A stretch of DNA of 64,000 nt, from the NCBI GenBank assembly GCA_958299035.1, contig CATQJL010000001.1, positions 24,084,653 to 24,148,652 on the forward strand, in the 5' to 3' direction. This stretch comes from Cylicocyclus nassatus. Taxonomy: Eukaryota > Nematoda > Chromadorea > Rhabditida > Strongylidae. Shown in pieces: positions 13,441-25,751 of this stretch (the stretch's first letter is position 1; every line of letters starts with the position of its first letter). A program made the translations under genes and the position numbers. Below the pieces are notes generated by a model. The model was not told the origin of the DNA. It did not search any database and saw only the letters and a program-made list of their open reading frames with translations.

Positions 13441-14757
13441 ACCATTTTCAAGGCTTCGCTGCAACAGGAAAGAGTTTCTACCTCATGGAAGGAGGCTGTC
13501 GTCACTCTTATACATAAGCGGGATAAACTGAGTTTGGTGAATGATTTTCGTCCCACCAGTATTACTGCCACATCAGGGAAAATACTCGAAAACATAATCA
13601 AGAATACGATGCTTAATTGGCTGAGACCAAGAATAATATTCGCTCTATCCAATACGGTTTTGTACTTGGTAGTCCAACTATTGCTCTTCTTAATGATTCG
13701 GTTCATAACTGATGGATCACCGCTTTGACAATGTTAAAGCTGTAGACGTGATGTTTTTCGATTTTCTGAAAGTATTCGGTGAGCTGAATCATCGGAAATT
13801 GATTTATATGTTGGAAAACTATGCTACCTGAACAACCTCCTTCATGTATACCTTCTCATCTAAAAAATAGAAGGGTGACTGTTTGCGCTTGTAGTGGTGT
13901 CCCATAAGAAAGTGTACTATCCTCCTACTTTTCTTGACATATACGGCGAAAGTCCCTGCTTACCTCAGAACCCACCCGAGCTCAGAATCCAAGTTTCGCT
14001 GATGATGTAAAAACCTATTTCTGCTATGATAGTGAGAAAAAGAAAGAAGCTAATGCAGCTATTTCCTCTTCAATACAAAAACTGGTTTTATGGTCAAACG
14101 AATAGAATCTTCCCGCCTTAGAAACGAAAATTGGTGCATTTTTGAAATAGCGGCTGTCCCTCCACCCCATTGAGTGTAATGGTGTTGCGCTTGAGCCTTG
14201 TAACCCAATAAGGGATCTTGGCGTTTTTGTGGACAACCAACTAAACTTTACGCTTTATTATAGCATAATCGCCAAAAGGCGCTTTCTAATCTTTTTATCA
14301 TTTTACCAGTGCTTCACCTCTGTTACGCAGAGGTTCGCACTGGCCATCATCAACCGTGGTAAACTCACTCTCTGAGAGCTTGTCTCTCAGATTATTGTTA
14401 GGTTGACTGCAACATGAGAGCCGTTGTTAAAAATGAACCATACTCGTTATCTTAACCTCACATGATGTCTAGTATCGTAAATCATTCCTCACTATAATTT
14501 TTTAACAGACAGACTTACAGACCGACAAATAAGCGGCTTATTATAAGTCATGATGCTGTGGTCATGGAAATAACCACAGATTACTGGTAAGACTATACAA
14601 AACAGTTCTACCGTACCTAGAATATGCGTCACCAGTATAGAATCTTTATTTTCAGAAAAAATGCGAGATGTTTGAAAGAGTGCAGAAAGATGTTTCCCTG
14701 ATTCTGGATATCCCACTTACACCAGTATATAGGGAGCGAATTTCGATTTTAGGTTTG
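13441..14757 (+). pseudogene. Non-LTR retrotransposon reverse transcriptase fragment (CR1/Jockey-like)
   Basis: The fragment copies RNA into DNA in LINE-type retrotransposons. Visible in order, with frameshifts and stops between blocks: TSWKEAVVTLIHKRDKLSLV and NDFRPTSIT (RT motif 1, about 13480-13570), SGKILEN, a degraded motif A (FFDFLKVFGELNHRKL, about 13752-13805), the catalytic FADD box at 13995-14006 followed by VKTYF, LWSNE (about 14092), ALEPCNPIRDLGVFVDNQLNFT (about 14185-14250), and C-terminal YLEYASPV, FERVQK, LILDIPLTP and RERISILGL up to 14757. No endonuclease domain or intact frame is present, so it is a dead 5'-truncated copy. The exact clade would need a protein search. Confidence 0.8.
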
Positions 14758-15261
14758 TAAGCTTGCAATATAAGGCGTGTGTTTGAATCCAAATCCGCGA
14801 TTTTGAGTATCTGTCTTTTTACCTCTTACGCCCGAGTCCCGAGTCCAAATCCAGGTCTAAGATCAAACGAAAGTTTTAAATTAGTGAGTTTTGGTTGCCT
14901 TTCCTTTTGGAATCCGCAGTAGACGAGCTCTCCTGCCTGCCGGTCAGCCGTGGGCCAGCTGCGGGCCCATCGCAGGGCATAGCCGCACTTTCGCATGATT
15001 TGATCGATTTCTTGAGCTTTGGCATGTCAGGCGCAGTTCCCGGAACGAGGTTGTCACAAGAGGTTTTCGGAAAGAAATTCCTTTTTGACCCCAAAATTTT
15101 TTTTGCGAACACTTCTTTGACCCAAAAACCGATCCCAGTGAGTGCGCAGTGAACACTTTACACAGAAAACAAGTTTTATTGAAGAAAAAACACAAAAATT
15201 CATTCATGGCAAAAAAAAAACAAATGAGATCATATTAGAGATCTCTGCATTGAGGTCAATT

Positions 15262-15591
15262 AGGGCCGCGTGCACTAACATCCCCGCGGGAAGGGGATCG
15301 CAGCTCAAGAGAAAGCTTTATATTTCGAAACTCCAGATACTGGATTTCAGGTTGTGTACCTATCCGTAAGTTTTCCTACTACCCTTCACTATGAACATGT
15401 TGAAGAGGAGCGAGAAGCTGTACGAACCGCATTTTCCAGCTTTAGTATGATCCCTGATGTTCCCCGGCGCTTTTCTCTAAAGTCATTTTTCTTTCTCCGA
15501 AGTTAACGAAAAACAAAAACCTCTAAAGTTGTGCAAATTATCTGAACCGACAGTGCTAAGCATGTTTTATATATAAAGCTGAATGTCTGTT

Positions 15592-15630
<39 letters not shown>

Positions 15631-16130
15631 ATGTCTGTACGTATGTTCCGAATAGAAAATTCCATTTTTGAACCGATCCGGACCAAACTTGGCACACATA
15701 CACTTCGGTCCCCGGCGGGTCTCCTAGGCTACTTTTCGTCATCGATCGATATCGATTTTATCGATTTTTTGCAAAATTTGAGCTACGGGGCTGGGAGTTG
15801 GCACAGGGGGGGGGGGGTAATCGAGCATGCTGATTACGAATATAATTATGACAGGGCCGGGCGGAGCCGGGTAAGTCAACTAGTTGCTGATAAGAACAAA
15901 TGATGTTCTGAAGTCATGAAATTTTCGATGATTCACAGGTCATTTGAGGTTTACCGAAAAATTCGACTTTTTGAAAACTCATTTGTTCTCATCAGCAACA
16001 TGCTTAGCACTGTTGTGCTAGATGTTCAGTACAACTTTGGAAGGGTTTCGTTAACTTCGGAGAAAGAAAAATGACTTTAAAGAAAAGCGCCGGGGATCAT
16101 CAGGGATCATACAAAAGTTGAAAAATGCGG
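15262..16130. mobile_element. Palindromic element P1, interrupted
   Basis: Shares its GGGCCGCGTGCACTAAC end and foldback interior with P2 next door, but is broken by a mini-me-like insertion at 15565-15883 and loses its right end near a MITE at 16154. Confidence 0.65.
15565..15883 (+). mobile_element. mini-me/Helitron-like non-autonomous element
   Basis: Begins with TATATATAAAG, then a (GTCT)n tract (about 15582-15632), a conserved core (ACCGATCCGGACCAAACTTG), a poly-G run and a GC hairpin (CCGGGCGGAGCCGGG), ending CTAG before a host T. The same core occurs in both arms of the 27.3-31.3 kb inverted repeat. P2 (near 16692) and the other arm of P1 (near 15995, reversed) supply the empty site. 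Confidence 0.65.
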
Positions 16131-16153
16131 TTCGTACAGTTTCGCCTGAGATA

Positions 16154-16276
16154 TTCCCCTCAAAACTGGACCCCGCGACCGTGTTTCGCATGATTTCATG
16201 GCGCAAAGCGTGGATCCTGGCGCGAAACTGCCATGAATCCGTGCGAATACGTTTGCGGGGGCCAGTTTCGAGGGGA
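16154..16276. mobile_element. 123-bp MITE
   Basis: TIRs TTCCCCTCAAAACTGG and inverted TTCCCCTCGAAACTGG, with a second inner hairpin around CATGATTTCATGGCG. Confidence 0.65.
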
Positions 16277-16397
16277 ACATCTCAGCCATTAGAGTACTAC
16301 CTGAGCTGCCGCTTGGTTGTGCCTTAGTTAGAGCCCCAAAAGTACTTTCCAAAAGTACGTAAAAGCCCCATAGGTCCAGATCTGCCTGGATGCTGCC

Positions 16398-17158
16398 TTT
16401 AAGGGCCGCATGCACTAACCTCCTCGCTGGGGAGGGGATCGCAGCTTAAAAGAAAGCTTTATATTTCGAAACTCCAGATATTTGGATTCCACGTTGTGTA
16501 CCTATCCGTAAGTATTCCTACAACCCTTCACTATGAACATGCTGAAGAGGAGCGAGAAGCTGTACGAACCGCATTTTCCAGCTATGGTAAGATCCCTGAT
16601 GATCCCCGCGCTTTTCTTTAAAGTCATTTTTCTTTCTCCGAAGTTAACGAAAACCTTCCAAAGTTGCACTGAACATCTAACACAATAGTGCTAAGCATAT
16701 TGCTGATGAGAACAAATGAGTTTTTGAAAAGTCGAATTTTTCGGTAAACCCCAAATTTCGACCTGTGGATCATCGAAATTTCATGACTTCAAAACATCGT
16801 TTGTTCTTATCAGCAACATGCTTAGCACTGTTGGGTTAGATAATTTGCACAACTTCGGAAGTTTTTCGTTAACTCCGGAGAAAGAAAAATGACTTCAAAG
16901 AAAAGCGCCGGGGATCATCAGGGATCATACAAAAGCTGGAAAATGCGGTTCGTACAACTTCTCGCTCCTCTTCAACATGTTCATAATGAAGGGTAGTAGG
17001 AATACTTACGGATAGGTACACAACGTGAAATCCAGGTATCTGGAGTTTCGAAATATAAAGCTTTCTTTTAAGCTGCGATCCCCTCCCCGCGGGGATGTTA
17101 GTGCATGTGGTCCTAAGCTGCCATCCCCTCCCCAGCGGGGAGGTTAGTGCACGCGGCC
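16398..17158. mobile_element. Palindromic element P2
   Basis: Arms starting GGGCCGCATGCACTAAC and ending GTTAGTGCAnGnGG-n-CC fold back over about 350 bp each. Both GGGGAGGGGATCGCAGC sub-terminal blocks are visible, and an extra copy of the terminal block follows the right arm. Confidence 0.8.
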
Positions 17159-20026
17159 CCTAAAGAAAATTTGCACCGGCAGCTAGGGGGGGGGGGGAGG
17201 GATGGGGGAGGGGGAGTGGGGGAAGGATTCATGCGAAAAGTGGGAACAGAGTAAAAAGCTGTAAGTGCAAGCTAGTAAGTGACAAATATCAAAAACGCCC
17301 TAAAGGACCCAGCGAGGCCGTCATCGATTGGAGCGCGCTTTCCTCCTTAGGAAAGGGTCTGCTGAAGTTATTTTACCTCTAGCAAAGAGGAGACGAGAAC
17401 GTTTGAAATCAAAATGTCAATATATACTAAGCTTTAGTTGTAGAGTAGATTTATGTAAAATTGTTGAAAAAATCATGTGAATTGAAAGTTTTGCCAACCT
17501 CAGGTTGTCATTAGGTTGTCAGAGACAACTCAACTTGGAAATAAAGTTGGGCACGCTTTTCAAACATAAGTTTTTCATAATCTTTCACAGTTTGTTACTT
17601 AGCCCTACTGCGCATATACACAGTATATGCGCAGTAGGACTAAGTATATTGTGTATATACACAGTATATACACAAATCCCGCGCAATTTCGTCACCTCTG
17701 CGTTGCAAACGAGCCTTTTTTTATTTTTTTGGTAGCGGGAAATTCAGAAAAAGTATGCCACAACCTTCAGTCACATAATCTTCAACTGAAACTTCTCAAT
17801 TAAGCCCGTATGCATGTACGTACCAAGTCTCATACCAGTCATCTGTGCGTTGCAGACAAGTTATTTAAATTCATATCTTCACTCACCAGTTATGCAAAAT
17901 TTTTGAAGAAATGCATTACACATTACACCTTCCATTCACATAAGTTTTTCATAATTCCTCATACTTTGTTTCCACTAGCCCCTCTTCGTCCGCTTACGAA
18001 ATTTCGTGCCATATAGTTATGTATGCATTGAGAATACTCATGTATGCTGTTACAAATAGCATCGTTTGAGCGAGTCGCGCATGCGGCAGTTAGCGACGGC
18101 GCGGTTTGACGCGCGCGAATTCCAGTGTTCGCCTGTTGAGGCACATAACATGTCAAGATACGCAGAGTAACGGCAACAGGCTCAGCCTTTGCCATCATAA
18201 CTATCAATTTTTCCCGGGGCTCCGCCCTGGACCCCGCAAAACGATATTTCTCCTTTTTTTACCGAAACGATTTCCAGCTTGTCATTTGCCAACTTCGTGC
18301 CGGGCCCTGGCTAGGCGAAATCACTGAGCGGGCGGGACGAACGTAATACCCCCTTGCTAGGAAGGAGCCAATGCGGAAACCACCTTGCGGAGGATTTTCG
18401 AAGCAATTTTTTCTCTTTGGGAGCTAAGAGAGCGCGAGTTGGGCACTTCCTAGTTATAGACCCCGCAACTGTAAGACAACGAAATCTTATAGACCCCATT
18501 TTGGGTGTACGGTGCCTTTAACGAGAGTTTGTTTTTGTATAATTCGTCTTGGAACTAGACTTCGCTTAAGTAACATTGGATCTTCCGGCCTTGTGGCACT
18601 CGGGCCGAGAGTTGCAACCGCAATTGCAATCATGCTATCGGAAACTGGGAAATAGAATTTTTCTCTACAGCATACAATTCTTTTTCCTCTCGTACATCAT
18701 GATGGCTCGGTTTTTTGCCTCTGAATATGAGCGCTTGTGAAAACTCAGCCAATTCCCAAAAAAGATTGTGCCGCATTGATGTTTTAACTACTGCAAATTC
18801 CTGATGCCTAGTCATTATTTTCAAGTGCTGACACGAGTGACTTCGGAGCCCGTTCTAGCCGCATGCTTCAATCATTTATCGGCACTGCTTAAGCAAGTAT
18901 TCACTTCGCGCAAAACTTATGTAATGCAGATCCTTACGCTCCAGATCGTCCAAGCTTGTCCATGTGGGCATCATCTTCAGAACATATCACTGTTCTTTGT
19001 GCTATGTTTTTTTGCTGGCAAACCTCTCTTTCACGTTGGGCAGAAGTTACCCCATCCTATCCTAACCCCTATTCTCAAAATCTACATTCGTGGTAAAATG
19101 AGGTTTGTGTTCTTGAGACTTCACAGGTGTATCTGGGGATGGATTGTTAAGTTGGTGTCTGCCTGTGCATCGCCCTTGAATTGGGGCGATACATTTTCCA
19201 CTAATTTCACTCGTTGCTACCAACTACTTATTTTTGCATTCTACCAGATGCGTTACTTGATGTCACAGTAGGCATAGGTTTTTAATACTCTCTATCGGTA
19301 TTAGAGACAGTCATAGGCCCTTAATGAGACTTTGGGTTGCCTGTGCGTTCTAGTTTTGTCCTTATGTTCTACTTGCTTAGTGTTTGCTTTTTTTCGGGCA
19401 CACTCTGCGTGCAATGATTATATGGAGCTCGAAAATTCTACATCGTTTTTAGGACTTGTTGTTGACGTGAGGCAAACTTTACAATGACAGTTGCGCCTCT
19501 CTCTCCAAGCATTGAGTAAGCAAGTCTCCAGGAACCAAATAAAGCTGTGAAGAATTTTTCAGTGCATCAATGCAGATCGCAGAAATGAACTTTGGCCTAA
19601 ATATGCTTTCGGCAATCTCCTGCGTCTCAGCAAATGGTAGTGTCTCCACTTTCGGTTATTTTCGCTCTTGCTATGGTCCAGCTAGGAGCGAAAGGACGAA
19701 CAAAAACGCAGATTAATGAGTTGATTCCGAATGGTATGATATTAGAGTGGCTCCTTGTTTGAAAAAAGTTTTTTTTTCCAAAAAGTTTCTATCAAAAAAG
19801 CAAAATGAGCTTTTTTCAACGGCAGAGCGGACGAAATGTAGGGATGTCAGTTTCCAATAATAAATCTCCAATTTCTTTGCTAGTGCTGCACAAGTCTTCA
19901 TCGCATCTGCCAACTTAATTTTTGTCACTTAGGCTAGACCACCGCACAAAAGTAAACTTATTTCAAGCAGTTTTTAAGCATATCACGTCAACCGAACGTT
20001 TCTCTAGAATATTGTCTTCATAACTG

Positions 20027-21059
20027 TTAAAGGCAGCGTACACCCAGAATTTCACCTTCTATGTTTTTGTCATTCTGGGGCCTTTCCGTGCCGCTGATTA
20101 CAGTTATGACATTGAAATCCTCCAAAAGTCCCAAAAAACCCCAACTTCCGGGGACCCTCTCTTCAAAGGGAGGACGAGTTTCCAACTGCTTGGCCCCGTC
20201 GGCATGCCAGCAGCTGCAACAGCATGACAGCCTGTAGTTGCAACTGCAACTGCTGCGTATGACGGCGTGGTTCGTGTCCGAAGGAGGCGTACTGCAAAAA
20301 GCAACTACATTATTGCAACTGCAGTTGCAGGCAACAACAGTTGCAATTGAAACTGCAACTGCAACTGCAGATTACGCTGTCGTGAATTCGTCCGGAAGAG
20401 GCGGAGTGAAAGAAAAGGGGCGGAGTGAAAGAAAATTAAGGGGGGTTTTCTCCGCTCAGAAGCAACATTGGGAGACCGGACCAACGCAGTTGGTCTTCTT
20501 CTTTACCCAGTATATACACGGTATAGAAAAATCTAGAAAATTAGGTAACTTGCAAGGAGAGGATACTTAGTCGAAAGCACCAATCTAGTCGAGAGACATA
20601 CATCATCGTGACCTCTCGGAGCGCTGATTTCAAATCTGTCCTCCTTATCTGCGAAGCGCCTCTGGGTGAGGAGCTATGACCGTTTTTTTAGAGCCAAAAA
20701 TTGAATGGGTAAGGAGAGAATAAAACTGATTGTTATAACATGTATATTTCGCAAATAGACTCGTTTTGAATGTGGGTATAGCAGATAGACATTTTTCTTT
20801 GCGCAGAGTAATCTGACAGACATCACTCTCCCATTCGAGCTCAACTGGAGACTTCTGCGTATAATTTTTTTCTTCCCTCGACTTCAGATTTTCTCCACAA
20901 AAACAACCATGACTCGTTGCTTAAAGGCGCTCCGCAGCTGATTTTGCCAGGTTTGAAATCAGCGCTTTGAGCACGTCACGATGATATATGCCCCAACTGG
21001 ATTGGTGCTTTCGAATAAGTATCCTCTCCTTGTTAGATTTTGGTGTACGCTGCCTTTAA
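20027..21059. mobile_element. MITE family A in serpin pseudogene intron 1 (host of a nested MITE)
   Basis: TIR TTAAAGGCAGCGTACACCC and its inverse at the right end. The interior has repeated TTGCAACTGCAA hexamers and a CCGGACCAACGCAGTTGGTC hairpin. A second copy at 63218-63492 lacks the nested insertion. The right end abuts exon 2 of the pseudogene. Confidence 0.88.
20553..21032. mobile_element. MITE family B nested in family A
   Basis: TIR CAAGGAGAGGATACTTAGTC. Flanks are TTG and TTA where the uninterrupted family A copy at 63218 has a single TTA, so the target duplication is 3 bp (TWA), as in PIF/Harbinger-type elements. Confidence 0.85.
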
Positions 21060-21720
21060 GGAGCCGGCGGTAATGTTATTCTAAACTTCTACTCGGATCT
21101 TTCAAAAATATCACCAACTATCCGGATGGGGTGCAAGCCAAAATCGCAAATAGATTCTTTTTGTAGTAAGTTTTCTCTTTGTTGTTCAATTGCAATTCAA
21201 TATGTTTGATTAGAAACGTGAATTTTAAACGAGGAGGTATAAATTATCACAAAATGCACTGTTCGAGGGCAAAGATGGTTCGAGAGAATTATAACGTTAA
21301 CTTTTACGCTTTAAAAATGTACATACTATTCTTTTTACCTAGACCAGAATGTAACAGTCTCTACGACATAGCAAACTTCATTCCTCTTCCCCCCCCCCTA
21401 CAGTTGTTTCAGTACTATCTCCATCATAACTTCGAGGCAAAGGGTATAGTGTTTACGATTTTATCGCTTTTCGATTTGTGCAAAATGACAACCATTATCT
21501 CAGTGCATGCCCGCGTGTCTGCCATGGCGGCTGTGGGTACTCGCCCTGCGTTCAAGCAAACTGTTTTTTGGCTAGGGCATAGTTCTCCAACTCATCGCGA
21601 TTTCGGCAAAATTAAGCTATGTTGCGTTGCCCGTGCTGTACCGGTGACTGTGCAATATCGCTGAGGTGAGTTGATTTTGAGAGTTTTTTATATACACGCA
21701 CTGATGTTTCAGCTTGTTTT

Positions 21721-22009
21721 GTGATTAACATATCAGTAACTCATCAGTAGCGGCGCAGCTTTGCTCGGTGGTCGCTTCCTCTCATCCGCAAGGCTATAAG
21801 GTGAGCGCTAACCCTATTAGCGTTTTCTCGTCTGTTTTGGCTCTGTTGGCTGTTGAGTTGTACCGATGTGGTGAAAACGAAGCATTTGGGAGGATAGATT
21901 GTGAATATCTTCGACGTTTCCAGGCTCTGAAGAAGGCGAAGACGCCGAAACGTACGTAAGCCAATAAATCTATCTACCAATCTTGGCCTACGCTACATCA
22001 GTTGATAGA
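21721..22009 (+). mobile_element. Retroposed 289-bp insertion with hammerhead-like core
   Basis: Flanked by a 10-bp direct repeat AGCTTGTTTT (21711-21720 and 22010-22019); the equivalent intron of the intact serpin has only one such site. Contains CTGAAGA-n-GAAAC around a GGCG/CGCC stem at 21927-21951, a pattern known from Penelope-like elements. No ORF. Confidence 0.5.
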
Positions 22010-22116
22010 AGCTTGTTTTTTGTTTGAGAAAATTCTCTTCTAAAGTGGATGTTCAAGAAAATTTGACTCTTTTCTCAGAATAAAATGAATTGTTGGGATG
22101 AATTCCAAAACATTTA

Positions 22117-22140
22117 CTTTACTTTACTTTACTTTACTTA
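22117..22140. repeat. (TTTAC)n microsatellite
   Basis: About five TTTAC units in serpin pseudogene intron 2. Confidence 0.8.
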
Positions 22141-22970
22141 TACACTCAAAGGTGTAACACAAAAGAAAAAGAAACAGCAAAATACAATGCCATTTAGTCT
22201 TAAACGCCACGGAAGTTAAACGCGCACGGTAAAGTGAACTAGAAGACTCAGTCCCTTAAAATCTGCCAAACAATCAGCAGATAAAGAATACTCAATAAAA
22301 GGACGATTAAGCAGTAGCAGAATCTTGCTGATTGGGTATTCTTTATCATTTCATTGTTTTTTTTGAAGATCTGATTGTTGAAGTGTTTTCTTTCTAGTAA
22401 CAATGCTACACTCTAATCTTGATTGGGTACTCTCACGATTCGCTACCCCCACAAAAGCAGGAGAATTTTCGCTTTTGTTCTAAGTACATCAGCACGAAAT
22501 AATCATGTTTGTGTTTGCTGTCTTTGCAGTGCTTGCTTTTTTTCTCAAAAAGGCTTCACGGTGAAACCCTAGGGGTTTCCTAGCTTTTTGTTTTATGTGT
22601 TTAATTCTTCTATCGAAAACTTTTAAAGAGTCCTAATTGTTGCTATTTAATTATGAAGAACTTCAAGTTTTTAAAAACTAATAGGCTCATAAGGATTTGA
22701 AAGTTTGAAGATGGACAGATTGTGCAGATTTTTGTCCTCATTTTTCGTCACAGTTGCTTAAGCAAGGCTAGATGCTGAGAGTGAAGTAAGTGATTGCTAA
22801 GAGAACAACATCTTCGTTGCGATCTCGTCTCCTAAAATATTGAATTAGGCGGAGATGAAATCGACGAAATCTTGAACACTATGCCCGATGCATGACGCGT
22901 GATCAAGCTCTTCGAGTCTGTTTCGCTTGTCTTTCTGGAGCAATTGGCGATGACGTACTAACTCGCGATA

Positions 22971-23172
22971 GGCCCCGGTCAGACTTCACGCGACTTAATC
23001 GTCACGATCTAATCGCCAAAATTTCCATTCATTTTCATTTCACATTCAAAAATTTCGGGCTGGAAAAGTATCACAACCGAATGCAAGTTGATCGGCATGG
23101 AATGATGTTGTAACAGTTGTCTTGTCGCGATTCAGTCGCGACGATCAAATCGCGTGAAGTCTGCCCGGGGCC
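22971..23172. mobile_element. 202-bp MITE with ATA target duplication
   Basis: TIR GGCCCCGGTCAGACTTCACG, with an inverted copy differing at one base. ATA on each side; the intact serpin's intron has one ATA and no element (about 49269). Confidence 0.88.
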
Positions 23173-24037
23173 ATAAACACTCTCGCTGATAGCGCGAATG
23201 CAAGTTCGTACTGACGCAGCTTGACAGCCGCCAAATGGATCGGTAGACTGCGAAGTCAAAATTAGTCCGACTAGGTTTTGAAAGCGTACCTCACATTTAG
23301 AGATTAGTAGAATACTGCGGGATCAACCGTTTATTTCAAATCGTACATAGTCAATTATCCAACACTAAAGCTGTCGGCCTCGAAGGGTCTACACCTAAGT
23401 TATCTCTACTGCAATTTACAATTAGAAGAAGTACACTTTTAACGCAAAGACATGGCGGTTAATTTCATCACGCTTTAGTGTTAATGTCTGATATCTAATT
23501 TTCTTGCTTCTTACTTATTGTAAGCTCCAGATATATCTATTATGCGAGAAGTTTGATTTGCAACCACTTTCCAAATTTTTTGGCAAGTTTGTAGAGTTCT
23601 ATCAGTCATATTACAGTAAAACTGCAAAATTGCGTTCGGTCGTTCTCCAGACGTGCCCATTATTGCGCTTTCTTCTGTAAATGTAAGCTCACACATATGC
23701 CCTAAAAAGTAGATGTTTTGGCAGATTGGGTTCTTTTAGCTCCCACTAATAAAATTACGAGAGACTGGTGTGAGAGAAAAGTTGTTCCATGCACGCATGT
23801 TGAAGCTAATGTCGGATGAAGACGCAAAAGTGATACTGAGCGGCAGCAAATCTTTACCATCAAAAGCCTTGAGCCTGCGCTTTGCGGCAATAGAATCGCC
23901 TTCACGCCCCTTAGGTATGCGCATTCGTCCAGCCATACCCTAAACTTTACTCACACATTACTTTGATAAATGTAATGGCAGCAACATTAATCCACAATCA
24001 ATCACTTGCGTGGCCTCAAAGGTAAAAGTAAGGACTC

Positions 24038-24125
24038 AAAAAAAGTCAGACTCATTTAGAGTGCGTTCGTACTGATCCGCAAAAAAAAAGTCAGACTCAT
24101 TTAGAGTGCGTTCGTACTGATCCGC
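24038..24125 (+). repeat. Tandem duplication, ~44-bp unit x2
   Basis: The unit beginning AAAAAAAGTCAGACTC and ending CTGATCCGC occurs twice here and once in the paralogous intron near 49950-49991. Confidence 0.88.
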
Positions 24126-25751
24126 AAGTTTGGGAACAGTTCCAGCACAGCGCCAGAACTCCGAGCGCTATGCTAGAACTGTTTGCGAGCTCGGGATCAG
24201 TATGAACGCAGGCTTAGGTACAACGAGTGAAATTAACAGAAAAAAAATCGATGCAAAGATTGACACCAGGTATTGTTTGTAAGCTGCAGCGTTTTGAAGC
24301 GTCTCATGCAGCACAACAGGGTAAATTTCTTACTTACACGCCCGAGTTAAGTACGTGCGACGAATCTGTTGGAAAGTCCGCAGGTTAGAACCACTAGGAC
24401 CCATCAAATATCCATGCCTCATCGTTCTGGCCTTATTCTTTGCCGCGCTTCTAATTCCTGAAATGTTCTTTTCTTTGTTAGACACAGACTAACTAAAGCG
24501 ATTAGATTCGAATACAACAGGCAGAGAGCAATACAACTGCATACTGCTAATAAAGTTACAATCTAACCGACAAATCAAGTTACGGGCAAACAAGCATTGA
24601 AAATCCAAATATAACATTTCGAAGATGTACTAACATGCACATAAAGACACGCGTCAGACAAGTAGATGCTAAGCTTGATACATTGGAATTCTGTGTTAAG
24701 TTGCATTAGAAGGAGTATAAGCATCATTTTTTCTTCATAACAAAACCATTTTCAGCAAGAAGTTTTCGATTAAAGATGATTATGCGAGCGCGTTAGTAAA
24801 AAAATATGCGGCAAAAATAGAGGCTCTCGATTTTGGACAAGCGAAGAAAACAGCAAAGGTTTTCGCAATTTATAGACAGCAAGGAGGAAATAGGATTCTG
24901 ATAAAGGTTATTGATGACCTTGTTAGTGCAACAACAGAAGGAAAGATCAAAAATTTTATGACGGAGGATGCAGTGAATGGTGCGTTTTTCTGTTTCCCTC
25001 ATCTTTTCTCCATGCATGCGTATTACTTAGGTGCACTCTCGCTTATTGTGAACGCTGTTTACTTCAAAGCCGATTGGTGGAACAAATTTAGTCGCCAATC
25101 TACAGCAAAAGATATCTTTTATCATTCCGAGACGAATAAAAAAGAGGTGATTCGGCAGTGCTCATCAGACTGATTTGCAGCTTTCAGCGACTATTTCAGA
25201 CGGAGTTCATGAATGAATATAGTAAACATCGTTTATCTTACAAAAGACAGTCCTATGCCGTCAACGTACTTCTGCCAAAAAAGGTGGCTTTTATTGCAAT
25301 TTGTGTGAAGCACATATTACTTTTGTGCCGTTTTAGATTTGGTCTGAACCATCTCATAACGGAATTGACTGGGCTGATAATCCGAAATTTGCTTTCACAA
25401 CTCAAACTTGAGTATTTGACGGTTAGTGAATCGAGTTTAACACTAAAATACAAAATCAATTCAGATTCGCATTCCAAAAATGAAGATAGAGACCAACTAC
25501 AAATTGAAAGAAGCGCTTAAGCATATGGGAGTCACTAATCTTCACAAGCCAGGCCAATCTAACAGGTATTTCAGACCTACCTCTGCGTGTATCCAAAGCA
25601 GCGCATAGGGCTCTGATTGAGGTAGGTGCAGGAGATTAATGAGAACGTTCACTTGTGCTCTTAGATTCGTATGTACTTCATATCCAAGCAAAGGCAAGCA
25701 GCTGCGACAGATTTACAGTTTTTCAGGTTTCTGAGCCAATAAACGAGAATT

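Noticed and set aside
12896..13441. 181-aa minus-strand ORF, the longest in the window
   Set aside because: No recognisable family, odd basic/low-complexity composition, and it overlaps the start of the opposite-strand RT fragment. A perfect short palindrome (TGCTGCACCATGTGCAGCA) lies inside. Kept as a chance ORF.
18804..19271. 155-aa plus-strand ORF
   Set aside because: No domain, no splice context or paralogue support; composition looks like translated AT-rich non-coding DNA.
21165..21168. Apparent stop (TAG) at the end of pseudogene exon 2
   Set aside because: The exon ends before that G (donor GTAAGT), so the spliced codon would be TAC. The real lesion in exon 2 is the upstream 1-bp loss.
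21179..21664. 161-aa plus-strand ORF
   Set aside because: Lies in serpin pseudogene intron 2; the matching intron of the intact copy does not keep the frame.
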